Positions 1 to 12,278 are shown, counted from the stretch's first letter. The stretch: 64,000 nt of DNA from Archangium lipolyticum (GCF_024623785.1 NZ_JANKBZ010000011.1:1-64000); one strand, 5' to 3'. The notes: a model not told the origin generated them from the sequence alone. Translations and numbers: made by a program.

Positions 1-320
1 CGTCTCGGGGGTCCACCTCGGCCATGCTTCTGCTACACCACGTCTGCCGTCCCCTTGTCCAGCACCACTTCTCCGGTCACCTCCCCTCTGCCTCCTCATC
101 AACCGAGCCTGGGCGGTGAACGGTTACAACCATTGAAGTACCTCGTCCCCGAAGGGGGACAGTTAGAAGGGATGAAGCGGCTCCGCGTGGCGGGCCATCC
201 AGAGGGGGGCCTGCTACGCTGGCTCACCAACTCAGGCAGCACGCCGAACCTGGTTGTGCTTGATGTTCCAGCGCAGCCGGTCAGAGGGGGGCTGGTACAG
301 CTGGCCCGACCTACCCTCGA
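1..320. other. Stretch without a convincing gene
   Basis: No convincing gene is visible downstream of the TRIP13-like gene. A short inverted repeat (gtcccc / ggggac) lies at 145-160. The minus strand has an open, coding-looking stretch of about 25 codons near 228-310 ending in residues LRWNIKHNQVRRAA, but it has no start and no recognised family. It could be the eroded end of an older gene. A plus-strand 89-codon frame starting at 55 has no ribosome binding site or protein-like features. Confidence 0.4.
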
Positions 321-1220
321 TTAGTCCCTCCGGCGGGAACCCGCGCCCTCTTCAATGAGAGGCGAGGGTTCCACATCCGCCATCACGGCGGCCAGACTCT
401 CGGGCTTCAACGGTGCGTCCCGCCGCCAGGATTCCAGCAACGCGGCGCGCGCCACCCGCTGGAAGAGATCTGAATACGAATAGGGAACGGGCCGCTCGCT
501 CTGCTTCACCAGCCGGTTGATGTCGGCCACCGTGTGTGGGCACCCCGTGAGGAGTTGCTCGAATATAGCCCGGCGCTCGGTGGCTCCCGGGCGGGAGAAC
601 TCGAGTACGAGCGCGGCGCGGCGTCGGACCGCAGGATCCAGCGCACCGATCCGGTTGGTGATCATCACGACCCCGAGCCGATGGTCCTCCCGCTGCAGCA
701 GGTCGAGCTGCTTGATGAGCACGTTGAGGCCCGCCCGATCCTCGTGGTGCGCCTGGAGCTCCGCGCGACTGAGCGCGAGATCGTCAGCCTCGTCAATGAC
801 GAGAAGCCCGTAGTCCTTGCGAACCTTCGCCTTCGCCTGGGCGAAGGCGTCGGTGATACGAGCCGAGAGCTCGCCCACCATGCCGGTCCCACGGATGTCG
901 GAGGGCGTTTCGAGCACCACCACCTTCGACTCCAGCTCTTTCGCCACTGGCGTGCCGACCGAGGTGGCGAGCGCGGTCTTCCCACAGCCCACCTCACCGC
1001 TCAAGATCACGAGCGGCGTTGAGCGCCGGGCCAACTCCGCCAGGGGCAGTCCGTCCGGATGGTGGCGCTTCAACCACTGCTCGAGCCGCTCCGGTGCGAG
1101 CAGGAGCAGTAGCTCGTCCCGCAACTGCTGCTTCTGCATGTCGATGCCGAGGAGTCCATCGAAACGCTCCTGCGCCTGCTTCGAGGGATGCACCGATTCC
1201 AACAGGTTCAATGGAGCCAT
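321..1220 (-). CDS. cap6: TRIP13/Pch2-like AAA+ ATPase of type III CBASS
   Basis: This 299-residue AAA+ ATPase has a Walker A motif GEVGCGKT at about 75-82 and a Walker B motif VIDEADD at about 141-147, followed by the sensor region MITNR near 186-190. In CBASS, TRIP13-like ATPases unfold the closed HORMA protein and switch off the nucleotidyltransferase, acting in the cytoplasm as hexamers. The start is ATG at 1220, which overlaps the TAA stop of the HORMA gene by one base (TAATG), indicating translational coupling. An in-frame upstream start at 1265 would lie inside the HORMA gene and is less likely. It is the last gene of the four-gene minus-strand operon. The family assignment rests on the AAA+ motifs plus the CD-NTase/HORMA neighbours. 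Confidence 0.85.
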   Translation of the reverse strand: MAPLNLLESVHPSKQAQERFDGLLGIDMQKQQLRDELLLLLAPERLEQWLKRHHPDGLPLAELARRSTPLVILSGEVGCGKTALATSVGTPVAKELESKVVVLETPSDIRGTGMVGELSARITDAFAQAKAKVRKDYGLLVIDEADDLALSRAELQAHHEDRAGLNVLIKQLDLLQREDHRLGVVMITNRIGALDPAVRRRAALVLEFSRPGATERRAIFEQLLTGCPHTVADINRLVKQSERPVPYSYSDLFQRVARAALLESWRRDAPLKPESLAAVMADVEPSPLIEEGAGSRRRD

Positions 1221-1711
1221 TACCAATCCCCCACGCGATTGCGAATAACGCCATACCCGTCGCACGAATAGGCGCGGTCCCGCGTCTTCTCCCCCTTCAG
1301 GTAGGCGGCGGGAGAGGTCCAGTTCCGCGCCTTGATCTCCGCCTCGATCTCGTCCGGCAGCGGGCGCTTGAACAACACGACAAGTGAGGCCCTGGTGCCA
1401 TCCGGGAACTCATAGAGCTGCATCCCTCCCGACCGTCCCGCCTCCTGGAGTGAGCCGTCATTGCTAACGTCGTAGTGGAACCCGCGGGGGCGCTGGCCCG
1501 GCGCCTCAAGCTGGAGCTCGAAACTGGAGGTCACCTCGTTGGACAACATCCAGATGAGATCATCCCGCCACTTCGTGGCGCTCTCGTGGGATGTGAATCC
1601 GCGCATCTCGAGCCCCGTGATGTCCGCGAAGATGTGCTTCATCACTTCGCGGACCCGGGCCTCGGTGGCCGTGGAGCTCATCGAAGCCGTCCGCGTTTGC
1701 GTGTACGTCAT
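1220..1711 (-). CDS. cap7: Bacterial HORMA-domain protein of type III CBASS
   Basis: This 163-residue protein starts with a Ser/Thr-rich segment (MTYTQTRTASMSSTATEA), as many bacterial HORMA proteins do. A predicted alpha/beta body follows, containing WRDDLIWMLSNEVTSSFELQ and a hydrophobic strand ASLVVLFKRPLP. In type III CBASS the HORMA protein senses a peptide-like trigger, closes on it and activates the CD-NTase. The ATG at 1711 overlaps the CD-NTase stop by four bases (ATGA), and the stop overlaps the TRIP13 start, so all three are coupled. HORMA proteins diverge strongly in sequence, so the call depends mainly on length, N-terminus and position between CD-NTase and TRIP13. It could instead be another small CBASS accessory protein, but this is much less likely. 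Confidence 0.75.
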   Translation of the reverse strand: MTYTQTRTASMSSTATEARVREVMKHIFADITGLEMRGFTSHESATKWRDDLIWMLSNEVTSSFELQLEAPGQRPRGFHYDVSNDGSLQEAGRSGGMQLYEFPDGTRASLVVLFKRPLPDEIEAEIKARNWTSPAAYLKGEKTRDRAYSCDGYGVIRNRVGDW

Positions 1712-2736
1712 GAATTCTCCTCGCAGTAATGCTTGAAGGGATTGCCAAACAATTCGACGAGCGACTCCAGGCTCTCGCTGTCGTCATCCCGGTGGTCCGC
1801 CGCGATGGCACGGTTGATGGCGTCGAAGCCCTCCTCAAGCCAATCTCCGAGCTCCTCAATCTGGAACGAGTTCCACTGCGAGACGATGTTGTTTTCGGCG
1901 TTGACGGGGTCGAGCACCGTCCAGAGCGCGTCGGGCGACGCCCGGGGCTTGGGGCCGAAGTCGGTGAAGGCCACCAACTCCCTCCGTCGCACCGTGCCAG
2001 CGAGCAGATCAAACCAGCGCGCGAGGGTGCCCGCGTAGGTCTCCTCGACCTCGCAGCGGTTGTACGCATGCGCGCACAGCAGGTCGAGCAGGATGGACGG
2101 CACGTACTCGATGACACGGGAGTGGGCCTGACGGAACTCCCGCCACCACTTCAGCAAGCGGACGCACTCGTTGAAGCGGACGCGGCCCGGCAGCTCATTG
2201 CTCGTGCGGTTGTGTCGGGTAACGAACTCGATGTGCTTCTGCACGGAGGTTCGGCGCCTCTCGCCGTCGCCGCGCAGCAGGATCTGCGCCTCGTCGTCCC
2301 CGGGGATCGCCAGCATGGGGACCAGGTCGTAGCGGAGCTTGCTGGCCGCGAAGTCCAGTTGGATGGAGCTCTTCGTTCGCTTCCGTTTCGTCTGCGGATA
2401 ACAGGTGGCGACATAACGGTCGAAGCGTCCGAGGAGCTCGTCGATCCGTGCGCCGTCCTCGTCCTCGGGCGAGATGACGAACGGCAGATCCACGTCCTGT
2501 CCCTCGACCGCCGAGTCACCCAATAGGTGTCTCCGCAAACCGGTCTTCTTGGCGAACGATCCAGAGTTCGGGGTGGATCGCACGGTCAGTCCGTCCTTCT
2601 CAGCTTGGTTGACAATCCGCTCTCGAATGTCACCTGACTGTTTGATGATGAGATCATCCTTGTCACCGCCGCGGATCCAGTCGACAAAGCTGCTCATCCG
2701 GCGGTGCAAGGTGCTGCGCGTGCTCAACTGTGTCAT
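1708..2736 (-). CDS. CD-NTase, cyclic oligonucleotide synthase of CBASS
   Basis: This 342-residue nucleotidyltransferase has a GS motif at about 59-60 (NSGSFAKKTGLR). The metal-binding pair follows at D81/D83 (GQDVDLPFVI), and a third acidic residue sits in YDLVPML near 137, the DLVP context seen in cGAS/DncV-like enzymes. These residues hold two Mg ions and the nucleotide triphosphate. The enzyme should make a cyclic di- or trinucleotide when activated by the HORMA protein; the product cannot be read from sequence. A helical C-terminal half (HVRLLKWWR-like segment) matches the OAS-type fold. The start ATG at 2736 is preceded by AAAGGTG. The gene lies 71 bases downstream of the effector gene and overlaps the HORMA gene by 4 bases. 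Confidence 0.9.
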   Translation of the reverse strand: MTQLSTRSTLHRRMSSFVDWIRGGDKDDLIIKQSGDIRERIVNQAEKDGLTVRSTPNSGSFAKKTGLRRHLLGDSAVEGQDVDLPFVISPEDEDGARIDELLGRFDRYVATCYPQTKRKRTKSSIQLDFAASKLRYDLVPMLAIPGDDEAQILLRGDGERRRTSVQKHIEFVTRHNRTSNELPGRVRFNECVRLLKWWREFRQAHSRVIEYVPSILLDLLCAHAYNRCEVEETYAGTLARWFDLLAGTVRRRELVAFTDFGPKPRASPDALWTVLDPVNAENNIVSQWNSFQIEELGDWLEEGFDAINRAIAADHRDDDSESLESLVELFGNPFKHYCEENS

Positions 2737-2807
2737 GTAACACCTTTCATGAAGGGTGCATCGAGGGTCGCTCCGTGTGCACTCACCCGTGGCTCTTCGC
2801 CTCCTCG

Positions 2808-5936
<3,129 letters not shown>

Positions 5937-5939
5937 TCC

Positions 5940-7067
5940 ATGTTCAACGCGAGCAGTGAATGGCTGGACAGAATGAGGAGCGTCGGTGACCCCGGCGTGG
6001 ACGAGCTGCTCACCGAGCACGTCGCGACCCGGGGCCCGGAATCGCTGGATCACTTGCTGCGGGAGTTGTTTCGCACCCAGCGGATGTCCGAGGCCGATCC
6101 ATTGGTGCGTAGCTACCTGACGGCGCTGCCCCGGATCGATCTCGTCAATCGGGACGTGATCACCAGAGGGCAGCACCTCTTCGGTCTCTATGGACCGGAG
6201 GTGCTCATGATCCTGGGCTCCTATTCCCTTCCATTGGCCTACGCTGCAGGCCACGGCGTCCAAGTGGTTTATCGTTCACGCCGGCTGAAGGATGATCCCA
6301 TCCGCCGTCTCTGCGACACGGCGCAGATGGTCGTGAATGTCATGCAGCCCGGTGAATTGGACGAGGGAGGAGTGGGTTGGCTCGCGACGCGCAAGGTCCG
6401 GCTGATTCATGCGCTCGTGCGACGGCGGGTCCAGTTGGATGAAACCAACCCCTGGCGCGCGGAGTGGGGGCTGCCGATCAATCAGGAGGATCAGGCTGGG
6501 ACGTTGCTGACCTTCTCCATCGCCACCCTGCACGGGCTCAGGAGAATGGGGGCGAGGGTGACATCGGCGGAAGCGGACGCGTACATCACGGCGTGGTCCG
6601 CGGTGGGGCGTCTCCTCGGAGTGGATCCCTCGCTCCTGCCCTCGAGCGAGGAGGAGGCGACCCTCCTGGCGCTGCGGATCGGCGGGCGCCAGGTCCGCCC
6701 CACGCCGGAAGGACGTCAACTGACGGCGCAGTTACTGAACTCCGTGCAGACGCTGTTCCCTGTCCCGGGGTATGCCGCGAGCCTTACCCATTTCTTTCTC
6801 CAGGATACGGTCTTTGGAAACAACGTGGCCGCGGCGCTGGAACTCCCGAAGGCGAACTGGACGAGGTGGTTGGTGACGGCCAGGGCGGCCCAGAAGCGGA
6901 CGATCCTGCGCTGGCTGGACTGGGTTCCGGGGGCGCGGCGACGTCGCAGTTGGGTGGCCAGACAGTTCGCCCAGCGCATGATTCTCCACAAGCGCCCGGA
7001 TGCGGATACTCCCTTCGAGGTGCCGCCGACCTTCAGGAGGAGTTGGGGCCTGCACGCGGACAGGTAG
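5940..7067 (+). CDS. MpaB/DUF2236-type oxygenase
   Basis: This 375-residue protein resembles the oxygenase MpaB / latex-clearing-protein superfamily (DUF2236). Conserved-looking features are the segment LYGPEVLMILGSYSLPLAYA, the DTAQMVVNVM stretch with the following RLIHALVRRRV, and the signature WGLPINQEDQAGTLLTFS near 175-190. Members bind haem and cleave polyisoprenoid or similar hydrophobic substrates with oxygen. The C-terminus is very basic (WVPGARRRRSW). It is coupled to the diiron ferritin-like gene and ends 10 bases before the convergent LuxR-type gene. The substrate is not predictable; paired oxygen-using proteins suggest a small oxidation pathway. Confidence 0.75.
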   Translation: MFNASSEWLDRMRSVGDPGVDELLTEHVATRGPESLDHLLRELFRTQRMSEADPLVRSYLTALPRIDLVNRDVITRGQHLFGLYGPEVLMILGSYSLPLAYAAGHGVQVVYRSRRLKDDPIRRLCDTAQMVVNVMQPGELDEGGVGWLATRKVRLIHALVRRRVQLDETNPWRAEWGLPINQEDQAGTLLTFSIATLHGLRRMGARVTSAEADAYITAWSAVGRLLGVDPSLLPSSEEEATLLALRIGGRQVRPTPEGRQLTAQLLNSVQTLFPVPGYAASLTHFFLQDTVFGNNVAAALELPKANWTRWLVTARAAQKRTILRWLDWVPGARRRRSWVARQFAQRMILHKRPDADTPFEVPPTFRRSWGLHADR

Positions 7068-7077
7068 CGCCGTTGCG

Positions 7078-8094
7078 TCAGTCTGCTTTGGCACGAGCCG
7101 CGCCACGGCAGACCTCCAGCAACTCCTTCCGGCTGCGGACGCCCAGCTTCGCCTTCGCCCGTCCCAAGAGCACGCGCACCGTCGAGGGAGCGAGCCCCAA
7201 TTCGTAGGCGATCAGCTTGTCGTGGTGCCCGAGCTGGGCGTACCCGACGATCTCCTTCTCCCGCTTGCTCAATAGCGCCGGGCCGGGCGCGATGGGCTCG
7301 TTCTGGCGGGCGATGATGTAGCGCTCGCCGTTCTGCTCGATCTGGTCAACCAGCGACCAGCGCCCGGCCACGAGCGCCTTCCTGATCGCCAGGGATTTCT
7401 CCGGGTCTTTTGTCCGGAGGGGCCCCCGCGACTTCTCGAGCATCAGCACCGCGCGCCGCAAAAGGTCGCGGGCGTGCTCGCTTCGCGCTTCCCCGGTCGC
7501 GTCGTGGATCTTGCCGCTGGGGTCGAAGATGGCTTCGGGTTGGGCGTCGGCCCGTCCCGACGGGAGCCCCTTCAGCGCGTGTCGCAAGCGAACGGCGGTG
7601 GAGAGGTGAGCGGCGATACGTCCCCATTGCCGCACCTGCGCCGCCGACGCCCGGGTGAGCCGCGACCGGCCCGCGTGAAATCCACAGCCCCGTCCGGAGG
7701 GCTCGGCGGCGGTGATCCAGAAGGAGTCGTACATCCCGAACTTCTGGGCGTACTGCTTCATGTGCGGCTCATCCAAGAACCCCCGCCGCATTCCCATCAT
7801 CTGGCTGCCGGTGATGCAGGGCCCCATGCGGAAGGGCCGTTGGCGGATTTCGGGATCCATGGTCTGGAAGATGGTCGGGTAGAGCGCCGCGAGCTTGTCC
7901 GGAATGCCCAGATGGCACCGTTGCACCACCTCCGGCAGGCCATCTCCCGGCCGGTAGAACTCGAAGGCGGCCACTCCGAAGCCGTCGTCGAGATGAGGAA
8001 GCACCGCCTCCGCAAGCCCCGCCAACCACGCGGCGTCCTCCAGATCCACGCGGTAGGCGGCCTCCACGATGCTCAGTAGATCAGCTTTGGCCAT
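7078..8094 (-). CDS. LuxR-family transcriptional regulator
   Basis: This 338-residue regulator has a C-terminal LuxR/GerE helix-turn-helix, seen as LLSKREKEIVGYAQLGHH followed by KLIAYELGLAPSTVRVLLGRAKAKLGV (residues about 272-320). The N-terminal 240 residues show no receiver signature (no conserved phospho-Asp context) and probably form a ligand-binding sensor domain. The start is ATG 8094 with GGGGAG six bases upstream. The gene stands alone, 88 bases from the sensor kinase upstream of it on the same strand. Its target genes are unknown. Confidence 0.8.
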   Translation of the reverse strand: MAKADLLSIVEAAYRVDLEDAAWLAGLAEAVLPHLDDGFGVAAFEFYRPGDGLPEVVQRCHLGIPDKLAALYPTIFQTMDPEIRQRPFRMGPCITGSQMMGMRRGFLDEPHMKQYAQKFGMYDSFWITAAEPSGRGCGFHAGRSRLTRASAAQVRQWGRIAAHLSTAVRLRHALKGLPSGRADAQPEAIFDPSGKIHDATGEARSEHARDLLRRAVLMLEKSRGPLRTKDPEKSLAIRKALVAGRWSLVDQIEQNGERYIIARQNEPIAPGPALLSKREKEIVGYAQLGHHDKLIAYELGLAPSTVRVLLGRAKAKLGVRSRKELLEVCRGAARAKAD

Positions 8095-8181
8095 GCGACT
8101 CCCCCTGGGGAGACCTCAATCATACTCCGCGTCGAGGGCTGAGAGGAGGAGGGCAGCCCCGGCAGCACCTGGCGACGGTTC

Positions 8182-10062
8182 TCACACCAGCTTCTGGGCC
8201 GGGTAGGGCAGCTCCAGGGTGAAGGTGGCTCCTCGCCCGGGCCCCTCGCTGTGGACGGACAAGGAACCGCCCAGCTCCTGGGCCGCCAGGGCGCTGGAGT
8301 GCAGGCCGAAGCCGTGCCCCTCCTCGCGGGTGGTGAAGCCATACTGGAAGATGCGGGTGAGCATCTCCGGCGCGATGCCCATGCCGTTGTCGTGGACCTG
8401 GATGCGGACGCCCTGGGAGGCGGTCCGCTCCAGCTTCACCGTCAGGAGCCGCTCGCCCGGTGTCACCGAATCCATGGCGTATTTGGCATTGCTGACCAGG
8501 TTGACGAGGATCATCAGCATCTTGTGCTTGTCCGTCATCACGGGCGGCAGGGACTCCATGTGCCGCTGCACCTTCACCTGGTGACGGGAGAGCCCGGCCG
8601 AGTTGATGCGCAAGGCGTCCTCCACCAGCTCCGACAAGGAGACCTGCTCGTGCAGCCGGGGCGTCCGAGCGTAGTTCTGTTGCACCTTGACGATGTCGCC
8701 AATGTGCTCGGTGTAGCGGCCCACGTCATCGAGCAACGAGAGGAGCTCCTGGCGCTCCTCAAGCAGGTTCTCCCCCAGCTTGCCCAGGAAGGGCAGGAGG
8801 TGCCGCCCGCGCTCGTCCTGGGTGAGGAAGACCGCGAGGTCACCCTGGTGCTCCTCGAGCATGTGGGCCACCCGGCTCACGTGTTCGAGCTTCATGCCCG
8901 TCATCCGCTCCTTGGCCACCTGGGCCGAGGTGTAGACGCTGTTGAGCACGTTGCCCACGTTGTGCAGCACGTTGGTGGCGATCTCCGCCATCCCCGCCCG
9001 GCGAGCCGTCTGCACCAGATGCATGTGGACGTCCTTGAGCTCGCGGGTGCGCTCGTCGACTCGCTGCTCCAGCCCTTCGTTGGCCTGGCGGAGGGCCTCC
9101 TCGCGCCGCTGGACCTCGTGGGCCATGAGCTGGAAGGCATTGGCCAGTTGCCCCAGCTCGTCCCGGCGAGAGGTGTCCAGCGCCACCGCGCCGGTGAAGT
9201 CACCGGCCGCCACCTTGTCGGTGGCCTGGGTCAGGTTCTTCAGTGGATGGGAGATCTGCAGCTGGAGCACCTGGTACATGATGGCCAGCTCCAGCAGCAG
9301 TGGATGGTGCGCACCATCAACTCGTCGAGCAGGACATCGTGGCCGATCGTCGCGACATGACGGCCGTCCAGGTCCACCGGCGTGGAGACGGAGACCATCC
9401 ATTTCTTGGAGACGGGCTCCGGATAGATGCCGGTCCAGAGGGTCTGCCGCCGTGGGTTGTTCTGGGGGAGGGAGAGGGCGAAGTCCTCGTAGCCCTCGGT
9501 CGAGAAGCCAGCCTTTTGAACTCCTGGCTCCAGGTGGGAGCCCTCGGCAGATAGCCCAGGAGCGCGCCCTCCGGGAGGGTGACATAGGTTGTCCTGAAGC
9601 GGATATGGAAGGCAGGCCCATACCGGGTGAGCACGTCGTACGGGCCATGAACCGGGCACGGAACGCGTCATCGAGGGCCACGTGCGGAGCAATGAAGCCC
9701 TGAACCATCTTCGTACCATCGAAGTGCTCAAGCCGGTTGCGGATCGTCCCATCGGGCATCCGTACGAACAGGCCATCGAAGCGGTCGCTCACGTCCTCCC
9801 GAGGGAGGGCCCGGAGCCTCTCCTCGAGGGCCGCCCTGAGGGCCGCGTGATTGTCCTCCGCCAACACGAAGATGGACTGCTCACGCTCACCGCGCTCCGA
9901 CACATACTGCTGCAACTGCACGAGGGTCTCGGTGCGCAGGGTGTGGCGCAGGTGAATGTAGCTGAAGAGCGTGGACAGGGCGATGATGACCCCGATGCCC
10001 ACGCCCATCTTGAGGAGTGTTGAACGGGCCAGCGAGGCTCGGGAACTGGATGCCGGAAGCAT
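8182..10062 (-). CDS. Orphan sensor histidine kinase with scrambled sensor domain
   Basis: The protein has an N-terminal membrane segment (about 17-37), a periplasmic sensor region, a HAMP domain with PLKNLTQATDKVAAGDFTG, a coiled coil, an H-box MAEIATNVLHNVGNVLNSV and a HATPase domain (VLINLVSNAKYAMDS, HDNGMGIAPE, GFTTREEGHGFGLH). Between about 9301 and 9645 the reading frame carries garbage relative to the other two frames, which encode good sensor-domain sequence (for example GFSTEGYEDFALSLPQNNP). Three single-base deletions, near 9641, 9515 and 9301, explain this. They sum to three, so the frame is restored and the 626-codon frame stays open. The gene is either damaged or the assembled sequence has errors. 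There is no response regulator nearby. ATG 10062 is the start. Confidence 0.75.
   Translation of the reverse strand: MLPASSSRASLARSTLLKMGVGIGVIIALSTLFSYIHLRHTLRTETLVQLQQYVSERGEREQSIFVLAEDNHAALRAALEERLRALPREDVSDRFDGLFVRMPDGTIRNRLEHFDGTKMVQGFIAPHVALDDAFRARFMARTTCSPGMGLPSISASGQPMSPSRRARSWAICRGLPPGARSSKGWLLDRGLRGLRPLPPPEQPTAADPLDRHLSGARLQEMDGLRLHAGGPGRPSCRDDRPRCPARRVDGAHHPLLLELAIMYQVLQLQISHPLKNLTQATDKVAAGDFTGAVALDTSRRDELGQLANAFQLMAHEVQRREEALRQANEGLEQRVDERTRELKDVHMHLVQTARRAGMAEIATNVLHNVGNVLNSVYTSAQVAKERMTGMKLEHVSRVAHMLEEHQGDLAVFLTQDERGRHLLPFLGKLGENLLEERQELLSLLDDVGRYTEHIGDIVKVQQNYARTPRLHEQVSLSELVEDALRINSAGLSRHQVKVQRHMESLPPVMTDKHKMLMILVNLVSNAKYAMDSVTPGERLLTVKLERTASQGVRIQVHDNGMGIAPEMLTRIFQYGFTTREEGHGFGLHSSALAAQELGGSLSVHSEGPGRGATFTLELPYPAQKLV
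9299..9646 (-). other. Region with three compensating frameshifts
   Basis: Reading the minus strand, the kinase protein leaves frame after RFMAR (near 9641, where one base is missing next to GCCCG). It continues in a second frame as LTRYGPAFHIRFRTTYV to WSQEF, then shifts at the A run near 9515 into a third frame (AGFSTEGYEDFALS to DELMVRTI). It returns to the first frame near 9301 (LLLELAIMYQVLQL). Each step equals one lost base. About 115 codons are affected. Confidence 0.75.
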
Positions 10063-10172
10063 GATGACCCAGTCTTCCTATAGTGAGTGCCGAGGCAGCG
10101 CATGGAAAGGATGCGAGGCTCGTTGAGGGAGCGGGCTGGTGGAGGCTGTGCAGCCCGCATGGGGCACACACC

Positions 10173-11375
10173 TCAGGCCGTGCGCACGCGCTCCGCGGCA
10201 TCGCGCCGTCTGGGGGCGGCAGGCATCTCCGCGGCCGGTACGCCGACGCGAGCGAAGAAGAAGCCCCGGCCCGGTGGCAGACCCAGCTCGGTGATGAGCT
10301 TCAGGCGGGGCTCCGGGTGCTGCACCATGACGCTCACCGGGTGCAGTGCCACCTCGCGAGCAGCCAGTGCGAGCCACGTGGCCAACAATCGCCCCCCAGC
10401 TGCCACCTGAGCGGCCTCCGAGGGCTCCTCCTCATGGAAGTGAAGGTACAGCAGCATCCCCGAGCGTTCGAGGAGCGTGCCGGACTGCCGCGCCATGGAC
10501 CGCGCCAACCCGAGCGACCGGAGCACCCGCATGGACGAGGGCGACAGCACGACCCGCAGCAAAGCCTGCAGCCACCCGGAGAGCGGCTTCGCCATGAGGT
10601 GCGTGATGGGCAGACCGGTCTCGGCCTGGCGGATGACCTCCGGACCGAAGCGGATGTGGGCATAGGTCTCGTGCCACGCCGCCTCGTGGGTGAACTCCAG
10701 GGCGCCGTATCGCCTCACCAGCTCGCCCGCCCGCGCCAGGACACCCCGATCCGTGAGGGTCACGAGCCCGCACACCTCACTCGACTCCGGAAAGGCCCGT
10801 GACCTGGCCGCGCATGCCGCCTCCACGATCGAGGAATCGAGCGGTTCGGAGCGGTATGGCGAGCGGTTCGTCCTGCGCGCCGCCAGCAGCGGCATCAGTG
10901 CCGCCGCCCCGGCATCCACGGGCGCGGGCGTCAGGTGCAGCACCGCGAGCGGCTCCCATGGGGCCAGCAAGCGCACCATCGCGGGAGGCACACCGCCCAT
11001 CCGCCAGCGGACGTCGGCCCGGACGCAGCGTGCCGCCAGGGCGATGGAGAGGGCTTCCACGTAGATGCCACCACTCACCAGCATCTCGGTGCGGTGGGCC
11101 GGCAGCGCGCACAGGCATCGAGCGGGATCCAGTGCAACCACCGCGTACACGCCCTCGCCAGGCGCGGCACCAGCTCCGGCGAGAGCGCGGTGGGCCTCGT
11201 CGCTCGTGAGGAGCGCCAACTCACAGGGCTGCGCGTTGTGGGAGGACGGTGAGAGCGCCGCATCGCGGGCGGCCTCGCGCAGGAGCTTCTCCAGGGTGGG
11301 GGTCTCCATCGCGGCGCAGTCTGTCCGCGGCGCGCTCTCTTTTCCAGGGGCTCGCACGCGCTCTCGCAGCGCCAT
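10173..11375 (-). CDS. Nitroreductase-like (Acg-type) flavoprotein
   Basis: This 400-residue protein has two features of the nitroreductase/Acg family. The N-terminal region has AALSPSSHNAQPCEL, resembling the FMN-phosphate-binding SPSSHNxQPW motif, and the middle has ARRTNRSPYRSEPL. The C-terminus contains the ARVGVP-type strand seen at the end of the family. The length is about twice a classical nitroreductase, as in Acg-type tandem forms. A Shine-Dalgarno-like GGGGAGGG precedes ATG 11375. The start lies 19 bases after the dioxygenase stop, so the two are likely one transcript. The substrate is unknown, and catalytic flavin binding is inferred only. Confidence 0.65.
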   Translation of the reverse strand: MALRERVRAPGKESAPRTDCAAMETPTLEKLLREAARDAALSPSSHNAQPCELALLTSDEAHRALAGAGAAPGEGVYAVVALDPARCLCALPAHRTEMLVSGGIYVEALSIALAARCVRADVRWRMGGVPPAMVRLLAPWEPLAVLHLTPAPVDAGAAALMPLLAARRTNRSPYRSEPLDSSIVEAACAARSRAFPESSEVCGLVTLTDRGVLARAGELVRRYGALEFTHEAAWHETYAHIRFGPEVIRQAETGLPITHLMAKPLSGWLQALLRVVLSPSSMRVLRSLGLARSMARQSGTLLERSGMLLYLHFHEEEPSEAAQVAAGGRLLATWLALAAREVALHPVSVMVQHPEPRLKLITELGLPPGRGFFFARVGVPAAEMPAAPRRRDAAERVRTA

Positions 11376-11393
11376 CGCCCTCCCCTGCCGCCG

Positions 11394-12191
11394 TCAGAGC
11401 GAGCCGCGAAAGTCTTGAATCGTCCGCAGGGCTTTACGGATCGCCAGCTCGACTGGCGAATAGGAGCCATCCAGCCGATCGAGCAGCAGCGGCTGCGTTG
11501 GAAGCAGCGGCGGCTGAGCGAGGAACCGCGGTCTCGTACCGTGATGGGGCTGAGCCGAATGAACAAGGAAGGGATGGCAGAGATAGACGGTTCCCGCGTC
11601 CCCCATCGCCAGCGCTTCCGGCGAATCCGCCGTTTCGGCGAAACCGTTGGCGGCCAGCTCACGGAGGGTCAGACCGGCCTCTCCCGCTGGCGCCAATCTC
11701 CGGGCAATCTCCAAATGGGAGCCGACCCGGATCCGAGTGGGCGCATCCTTCTCTCCGACGTCGGAGAACAAGAAGAGCATCAGCAGAGCCCGTCCCTTTG
11801 ACGTGACGTTCGAGCGCCAGGACATGAAGTCAGGATTCTCGGTGCCAAAGCTAACATCGATGTGCCAGCCGGCATCTCCGGGGTCCTCTGAGGAGGGAAA
11901 GCGAATTGGGAAGGTGCCGAGCATACCGCAGGGTGCCCACCGCCCCGGTCCGACCAACTGGTCAAAGGCCTGATGCAGCACTGGCGTATTGGCGGCCTTG
12001 ACGAAAGGTGCCTGTCCATACTGGTTCAGCCGAATCACCGGCCTGGTCCAGGTGGACGGGTCATCTGGATTGCATCCAGTGTCCCGCCACAAGATGGCAC
12101 GGGCCTCGTCGGCCAGTTGCCGGGGAAAGGCCTCGTCGAGCCTGACGAACCCATCATCGATGAACTGCTGAATTTGCGCGTCGCTCAGCAT
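11394..12191 (-). CDS. Phytanoyl-CoA dioxygenase-family oxygenase
   Basis: This 265-residue Fe(II)/2-oxoglutarate oxygenase-like protein shows the metal site as H and D in WHIDVSF (near 109-111) and the distal His in LVHSAQP (near 208), followed by an Arg that would bind 2-oxoglutarate (TRPRF). The family hydroxylates or halogenates small molecules and often sits in natural-product or lipid pathways. It precedes the nitroreductase-like gene in the same direction. ATG 12191 is the first start in the frame. The C-terminal 40 bases have a decayed copy at about 12279-12317. The substrate is unknown. Confidence 0.8.
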   Translation of the reverse strand: MLSDAQIQQFIDDGFVRLDEAFPRQLADEARAILWRDTGCNPDDPSTWTRPVIRLNQYGQAPFVKAANTPVLHQAFDQLVGPGRWAPCGMLGTFPIRFPSSEDPGDAGWHIDVSFGTENPDFMSWRSNVTSKGRALLMLFLFSDVGEKDAPTRIRVGSHLEIARRLAPAGEAGLTLRELAANGFAETADSPEALAMGDAGTVYLCHPFLVHSAQPHHGTRPRFLAQPPLLPTQPLLLDRLDGSYSPVELAIRKALRTIQDFRGSL

Positions 12192-12278
12192 AAGTGCCCA
12201 GCTTCATACCCGCATTCGCCGCGGACATGAACTCACGGCATGCCGTTGGGAGGTCAGGTCCACGGCGGCAGAGCCGTC

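Noticed and set aside
145-160. Inverted repeat resembling a CRISPR repeat core
   Set aside because: Only one copy is present, with no spacers, so it is not an array.
55-324. An 89-codon plus-strand frame near the window start
   Set aside because: It has no ribosome site, a repetitive composition and no protein-like pattern. It was not called as a gene.
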